In this document: positions 60,444-64,000 of the stretch, one piece after another
Layout: each line of letters opens with the position of its first letter
Numbering within the stretch: position 1 is the stretch's first letter
From: Falsiroseomonas selenitidurans
GTDB lineage: Bacteria; Pseudomonadota; Alphaproteobacteria; Acetobacterales; Acetobacteraceae
Direction of reading: 5' to 3'
Assembly (NCBI RefSeq): GCF_012103215.1
Contig: NZ_JAAVNE010000002.1
Span: 183,515 to 247,514 of the forward strand
Length of the DNA: 64,000 bases
Program-made: the position numbers and the translations under genes
Notes under the pieces: model-generated
Database searches by the model: none
What the model saw: the letters and a program-made list of their open reading frames with translations, nothing else
Told to the model about the DNA's origin: nothing

Positions 60444-62398
60444 GCGCCGCTCCACAGGCGGCTGTCTCGCGGCAGCTTCTGGAAGCCGTTGTGCCGGGCC
60501 AGGCGCGCCTGCCATTGCGCGCGATACGCTTCCAACGAAAGGCCCTCCGCCACCGGTGCCTCCACCCCGATCTCGAGGCAGGTCTCGAGGTTCGTCAGAT
60601 CCGGACGCGGCAGGCGGTCCGCCAGGAACTCGGCCCAGATGTGGCGAAGCGCCGCCTCCAGGCTGCGCACGAAGGCTTCGGTATCGAACAGCAGGCTGCT
60701 CTCCCGCTGTGCGAGCAGCTGCTCGCGCAGGCCGCGCAAACGGGCCGGGTCGCGGCCCAGCGCGATGGCCTGCGCCACGTAGTCCTCCGGCCCGTCGCAG
60801 ATCAGCTCCGGCACGCCGGCGGCGCGCACAAGGCTGGCGCAGACGCGGGTGGCGAAGCCGAGCCCCGGCCAGGTCAGCACCGGCAACCCCATCCAGAGCG
60901 CATCGGAGGCGGTGGTGTGCGCGCCATAGGGCGCGGTGTCGAGGAACAGGTCCGCGGCGCCGTAGCGCGCGACATGCGCGGCATTGGCGTCCATCGGCGC
61001 GAAGACGAGGCGCGCCGGATCGATGCCCGCCTGTGCTGCCTGCTGCCGCAGCCGGATATCGACCGCCTCGCTGGTCTTCAGCAGCCACAGCACGCTGCCC
61101 GGAACCGCCTGCAGGATGCGCATCCAGCGCGCGAAGCCGCTTTCCGTGATCTTCTGGCTGCCGTTGAAGCAGCAGAAGACCACCGCATCCTCCGGCAGGC
61201 CGAGTGCCGCGCGCGACGGTGTCTCACCCACCATCCGCTGCCGGTCATTGGGCTGGTAGCAGGGCAGGCGCAGCACCGCCTCGGAGCAGAAGGCCTCGTG
61301 CCCTGGCGGGATGATGACCTCGTCTGCCAGGATGTAGTGATGGTAGGGCGTGCCCATGCTGCCGGCAAAGCCGAGCCAGTTCACCAGCACCGGCGCCGGC
61401 CGGCGGGCGAGCAGCGCCGTGCGCGCGCCCCGCGTATGGCCGTTGATGTCCACCAGGATGTCGATGCGATCGGCAAGGATTCGCGCCAGCGCGGCCTCGT
61501 CATCCAGCGGCGTGATGTCCACCCAGTTCTCCACCTCGTCGCGGATGCGCGCCTTCACGGCATCCTCCTGCGGGATTCCGCAGTAATAGACGAAGACATC
61601 GAAGTACCGCCGGTCGTGCCGGTGGAACAGGTCGGCCGTCAGGTGACCGATGGCATGGGATCGCAGATCGGAGGAGAGATAGCCGATGCGCAGCCGCCGC
61701 GACCCCGCCCGCTGCGCCACGAAATCGGCATCCACCCGGAAATCCCGTGGCACGCCGAATTCCTGCCGGCTGTAGGCGGCGGCAGCCGCGAGCGCCAGAA
61801 GCGGATCGTCGATCGCGGTGACCAGGCTCAACGGCGCCATGGCGCGGCGCAGGGCGCGCACGTCCAGGCTGCCGACAGGCTCCAGCAGGGGCCAGGTGCA
61901 TTGGCGTTGACGCAGGCTGACCCAATGCTGAACCACGTCGCGCGTCGCCGGCGCGATCTCGATGATCTGGCGGAGGTTGGCCTCGGCCTCCGCATGGCGC
62001 AGCGAAGCCTCCTGGACGCGGGCAATGTGCTTCAGCGCCGTCACCTTGTAGGCCAGCGCCTCCCCGGTGATGGTGCCGAGCATGGCGGCTGCATGCGCCC
62101 AGTGCGCAAGGGCCGGCTCCAGCGCGCCGAGCCGTTCGTAGACCACGCCGAGGTTGATGAAGGGCGGCAGGAAGGCGGCGTTGCGGCGGATCGCCTCGCC
62201 GAAGGCCGCGGCGGCGCCGGGTAGATCCTCGAGTCCGGAAAGCAGCACGCCGTAGTTGAACCAGGCGGCGTGGCCGAGCGGATCGGCCGGATGTCGGAGC
62301 AGCCAGTCGCGATACAGCGCGGCGGCCTGCGGGGCCTGGCCGCGCGTGGCAAGGTCCTGCGCCGTGCCGAACAGCTCGGCGAGGTGTGCGGTCTGCAT
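60440..62398 (-). CDS. TPR-containing O-GlcNAc-transferase-like (SPINDLY/GT41) glycosyltransferase B
   Basis: A 652-residue paralogue of the downstream gene product. TPR units lie at about 10-165 (AAWFNYGVLLSGLEDLPGAAAAFGEAIRRNAAFLPPFINLGVVYERLG). The catalytic part has RRLRIGYLSSDLRSHAIGHL, YFDVFVYYCG, DILVDINGHTRGARTALLARRPAPVLVNWLGFAGS and ADLFLDTAPYGAHTTASDALWMGLPVLTWPG, all GT41/SPINDLY features. First of the two-gene unit, translationally coupled to glycosyltransferase A. It is divergent from the repeat-protein gene across 244 bases. Confidence 0.9.
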   Translation of the reverse strand: MQTAHLAELFGTAQDLATRGQAPQAAALYRDWLLRHPADPLGHAAWFNYGVLLSGLEDLPGAAAAFGEAIRRNAAFLPPFINLGVVYERLGALEPALAHWAHAAAMLGTITGEALAYKVTALKHIARVQEASLRHAEAEANLRQIIEIAPATRDVVQHWVSLRQRQCTWPLLEPVGSLDVRALRRAMAPLSLVTAIDDPLLALAAAAAYSRQEFGVPRDFRVDADFVAQRAGSRRLRIGYLSSDLRSHAIGHLTADLFHRHDRRYFDVFVYYCGIPQEDAVKARIRDEVENWVDITPLDDEAALARILADRIDILVDINGHTRGARTALLARRPAPVLVNWLGFAGSMGTPYHHYILADEVIIPPGHEAFCSEAVLRLPCYQPNDRQRMVGETPSRAALGLPEDAVVFCCFNGSQKITESGFARWMRILQAVPGSVLWLLKTSEAVDIRLRQQAAQAGIDPARLVFAPMDANAAHVARYGAADLFLDTAPYGAHTTASDALWMGLPVLTWPGLGFATRVCASLVRAAGVPELICDGPEDYVAQAIALGRDPARLRGLREQLLAQRESSLLFDTEAFVRSLEAALRHIWAEFLADRLPRPDLTNLETCLEIGVEAPVAEGLSLEAYRAQWQARLARHNGFQKLPRDSRLWSGA

Positions 62399-62642
62399 GC
62401 TTCCTTCCTGGCGCGCTGCAATGGGCGGTTCACCATCGCGCGGCGGGCTTAAGGCTTGGTTACCGCGCGCGGCGCCGTCGCCCAGCGCGGCAGCATCCCG
62501 GTTTACCGCGCGTCAATCACACCGCGCCTAGGATGCGAATGCGCCCGGAAGGACAGGAGGTTCAACCGCGGCGGCCGCTTGGATTCTGCCGGGGCGCTCT
62601 GGTCCCAGCCGCGGCTATCTCTGCCAGCCGGGAGCAAGGCAC
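62399..62642. promoter_or_regulatory. divergent intergenic region with direct repeats
   Basis: The 244-base gap between the glycosyltransferase pair and the repeat-protein gene contains GGTTACCGCGCG (62458-62469) and GGTTTACCGCGCG (62500-62512), near-identical direct repeats 42 bases apart that might bind a regulator. An AGGAGG at 62555-62560 has no start codon at a usable distance. GGGAG at 62630-62634 is the likely ribosome site of the repeat gene. No sigma consensus is clear. Confidence 0.35.
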
Positions 62643-64000
62643 ATGGCGCTGTTCGACTCGCTGACCACGACGCAGATCACCGAGCTGACGACGACGACGG
62701 TCGCCGCGCTCACCACGTCGCAGGTACGGTCGCTGGCCACCACCCAGGTGGCGGCGCTGACGACGACGCAGATCGGCGTGTTGGCCTCGACCCAGCTCGG
62801 CGCGCTCCTGGCGACGCAGGCGGCGGCGCTGGAGACGACGGATATCGCGGTGCTCGGCACCGCGCAGATCCGCGGCCTGGTCTCGACGCAGATCGCCGCA
62901 CTCAGCACCACGCAGGCGGGCGCGCTGACCACGACGCAGCTGGCTGCCTTCAGTACGGCCCAGGTTGCGGCGCTGACCACCACGCAGGCCGCGGCGTTGA
63001 CCACGACGCAGCTCGGCGCCTTCGGCACGACGCAGGTGGCCGGCCTGACCTCGGCGCAGATCACGGCGCTGACCACCACGCAGGTGGGCGCGCTGACCTC
63101 CACCCAGGTCGGTGCCATCCGTGCCAGCCAGATCCGCGGCCTGGAGACCTCGGACATCGCGGCGCTGACCACCACCCAGGTGGCCGGCCTGACCACGGCG
63201 CAGATCACGGCGCTCAGCGGCACCCAGGCGGCGGCACTGGAGACGACGGACCTTGCGGCGCTGACGACGACGCAGCTGCGCGGCCTGGCCAGCACGCAGC
63301 TGGCGGCGCTGAGCACGACCCAGGCTGCGGCGCTGACGACGACCCAGCTGGCCGTCTTCACCGCCACCCAGACCGCGGCGCTGACGACCACGCAGATCGT
63401 CGCCTTGACGACGACGCAGCTGGCTGGCCTCGGGACAACGCAGGTGGCCGGCCTGACCAGCGCGCAGCTTGCCTCGCTGAGCACCACGCAGATCGGCGCG
63501 CTGAGCAGCACGCAGATCGGCGCGATCGCCTCGGCGCAGGTGAAGGGCATCGAGACGACGGACCTGGCCGTGCTGACGACGACGCAGGTGGCGGGGCTGA
63601 CGACCCAGCAGATCGGCGCCCTTGTCAGCACGCAGCTGCGTGCGCTGGAGACGACGGACCTGGCGGCGCTGAGCACGACCCAGCTGCGCGGCCTGTCGGC
63701 GGCACTGGTGGCCAGCCTGACCACCACGCAAGTGGAGGCGCTGACGACGACTCAGGTATCGGGGCTGGCGACCTCCCAGATCGCCGGGCTGACGAGTGCG
63801 CAGCTGGCGGCGCTGACGACGACGCAGGTGGGGGCGCTGAGCAGCACGCAGATCGGCGCGATCGCCTCGGCGCAGGTGAAGGGCATCGAGACGACGGATC
63901 TGGCGGCGCTGACGACGACGCAGGTGGCGGGGCTGACCAGCCAGCAGGTGGCGGCGCTGACCTCGACGCAGGCGGCGGCGCTGGAGACGACGGACCTGGC
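62643..64000 (+). CDS. giant Thr/Gln/Ala/Leu-rich octapeptide-repeat protein, 3' end beyond window
   Basis: The frame from ATG 62643 is open for 452 codons to the window edge, so at least this much of the N-terminus is seen. There is no classical signal peptide (MALFDSLTTTQITELT). From residue 7 to the end, a Leu (or Ile/Phe) recurs every eight residues at positions 7 mod 8, with the consensus A-A-L-T-T-T-Q-V/I. Some octads are replaced by ETTD-containing units in a higher-order pattern. Lack of a signal peptide, repeat architecture and the nearby HlyB/HlyD genes fit a type I secretion substrate; nearby GT41 enzymes suggest O-glycosylation of its many Thr residues. I do not recognise a named family; a beta-solenoid or adhesin-like role is inference. 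Confidence 0.85.
   Translation, partial: MALFDSLTTTQITELTTTTVAALTTSQVRSLATTQVAALTTTQIGVLASTQLGALLATQAAALETTDIAVLGTAQIRGLVSTQIAALSTTQAGALTTTQLAAFSTAQVAALTTTQAAALTTTQLGAFGTTQVAGLTSAQITALTTTQVGALTSTQVGAIRASQIRGLETSDIAALTTTQVAGLTTAQITALSGTQAAALETTDLAALTTTQLRGLASTQLAALSTTQAAALTTTQLAVFTATQTAALTTTQIVALTTTQLAGLGTTQVAGLTSAQLASLSTTQIGALSSTQIGAIASAQVKGIETTDLAVLTTTQVAGLTTQQIGALVSTQLRALETTDLAALSTTQLRGLSAALVASLTTTQVEALTTTQVSGLATSQIAGLTSAQLAALTTTQVGALSSTQIGAIASAQVKGIETTDLAALTTTQVAGLTSQQVAALTSTQAAALETTDL
62661..64000 (+). repeat. 24-bp coding repeat array (about 56 units) with 336-bp higher-order similarity
   Basis: Units of 24 bases each encode one octapeptide. The array runs without interruption to the window end. 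A block starting at 63498 recurs at 63834, exactly 336 bases (14 units) later, with about 65 identical bases, indicating recent duplication of a multi-unit block. Codon usage across units is varied at third positions, so most units are old. Confidence 0.9.

Noticed and set aside
62555..62560. AGGAGG as a ribosome site for an earlier start of the repeat protein
   Set aside because: No ATG, GTG or TTG in frame lies at a usable distance; GGAG at 62631 next to ATG 62643 is better.
62562..63731. Two long minus-strand frames of about 370-390 codons in the repeat region
   Set aside because: They mirror the 24-base repeat of the plus-strand gene. The plus frame has a ribosome site, a start and regular Leu-centred octads, and stays open to the window edge.
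62661..64000. Regular 24-base repeats resembling a CRISPR array
   Set aside because: There are no spacers between the repeats; units are contiguous, vary at third codon positions and encode a protein in frame.

Overview
The window is very GC-rich, densely coding DNA from an alphaproteobacterium. Gene order (rnd, then lptC-lptA-lptB-rpoN-hpf; def-fmt-truA), Hsp20 followed by a DUF1150 protein, Bug and TRAP binding proteins, and a bacteriochlorophyll operon (bchE-bchJ-hemN) point to a photosynthesis-capable member of the Acetobacteraceae or near relatives, of the Roseomonas/Roseococcus type. The family assignment is inferred from gene content and composition, not from a marker gene.

Layout. 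1-11.6 kb is mostly housekeeping: a partial Ldh-family oxidoreductase, def-fmt-truA, an Hsp20 gene with a possible RNA-thermometer leader, hpf-rpoN-lptB-lptA-lptC, rnd, tRNA-Leu(CAG) and an NDUFA9-like protein. 11.7-24.8 kb holds gltD-gltB coupled to a GH10 xylanase gene, a GST, an SDR/cyclase/Bug operon, a TPR protein, an epimerase-like protein and a DehI-like protein. 25-28.4 kb is a tandem run of five small exported proteins that share a 14-residue motif I do not recognise. 28.5-37.3 kb is a catabolic island: RutB-like and PuuE-like hydrolases, a full TRAP transporter split over two strands, an M20 amidohydrolase and a metal-dependent deaminase-type amidohydrolase. I read it as uptake and breakdown of a nitrogenous amide or heterocycle. 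37.4-44 kb has an OmpA-like protein and a tripartite RND efflux system. 44-48.6 kb has a PQQ-type sugar dehydrogenase, SodC, a second PuuE-like protein, CsbD and a Gln-rich PRC-barrel protein.

48.9-52.5 kb is the oxygen-independent tetrapyrrole operon bchE-bchJ-hemN. Its promoter region has a perfect FNR box and an overlapping PpsR/CrtJ-like palindrome. 52.5-64 kb is the most unusual part. It holds a UDP-glucuronate decarboxylase-like gene, a two-gene type I secretion exporter, two methyltransferase-like genes and two large TPR/SPINDLY (GT41-type) glycosyltransferases. Divergent from these is the start of a huge Thr/Gln-rich protein built almost entirely of 8-residue repeats (62643 to the window end, no stop). 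I propose a secreted, possibly O-glycosylated repeat protein made, modified and exported by this block.

No insertion sequence with a transposase, no CRISPR array and no rRNA were seen. A 168-bp element with imperfect terminal inverted repeats lies between two convergent genes at 34.15-34.32 kb.
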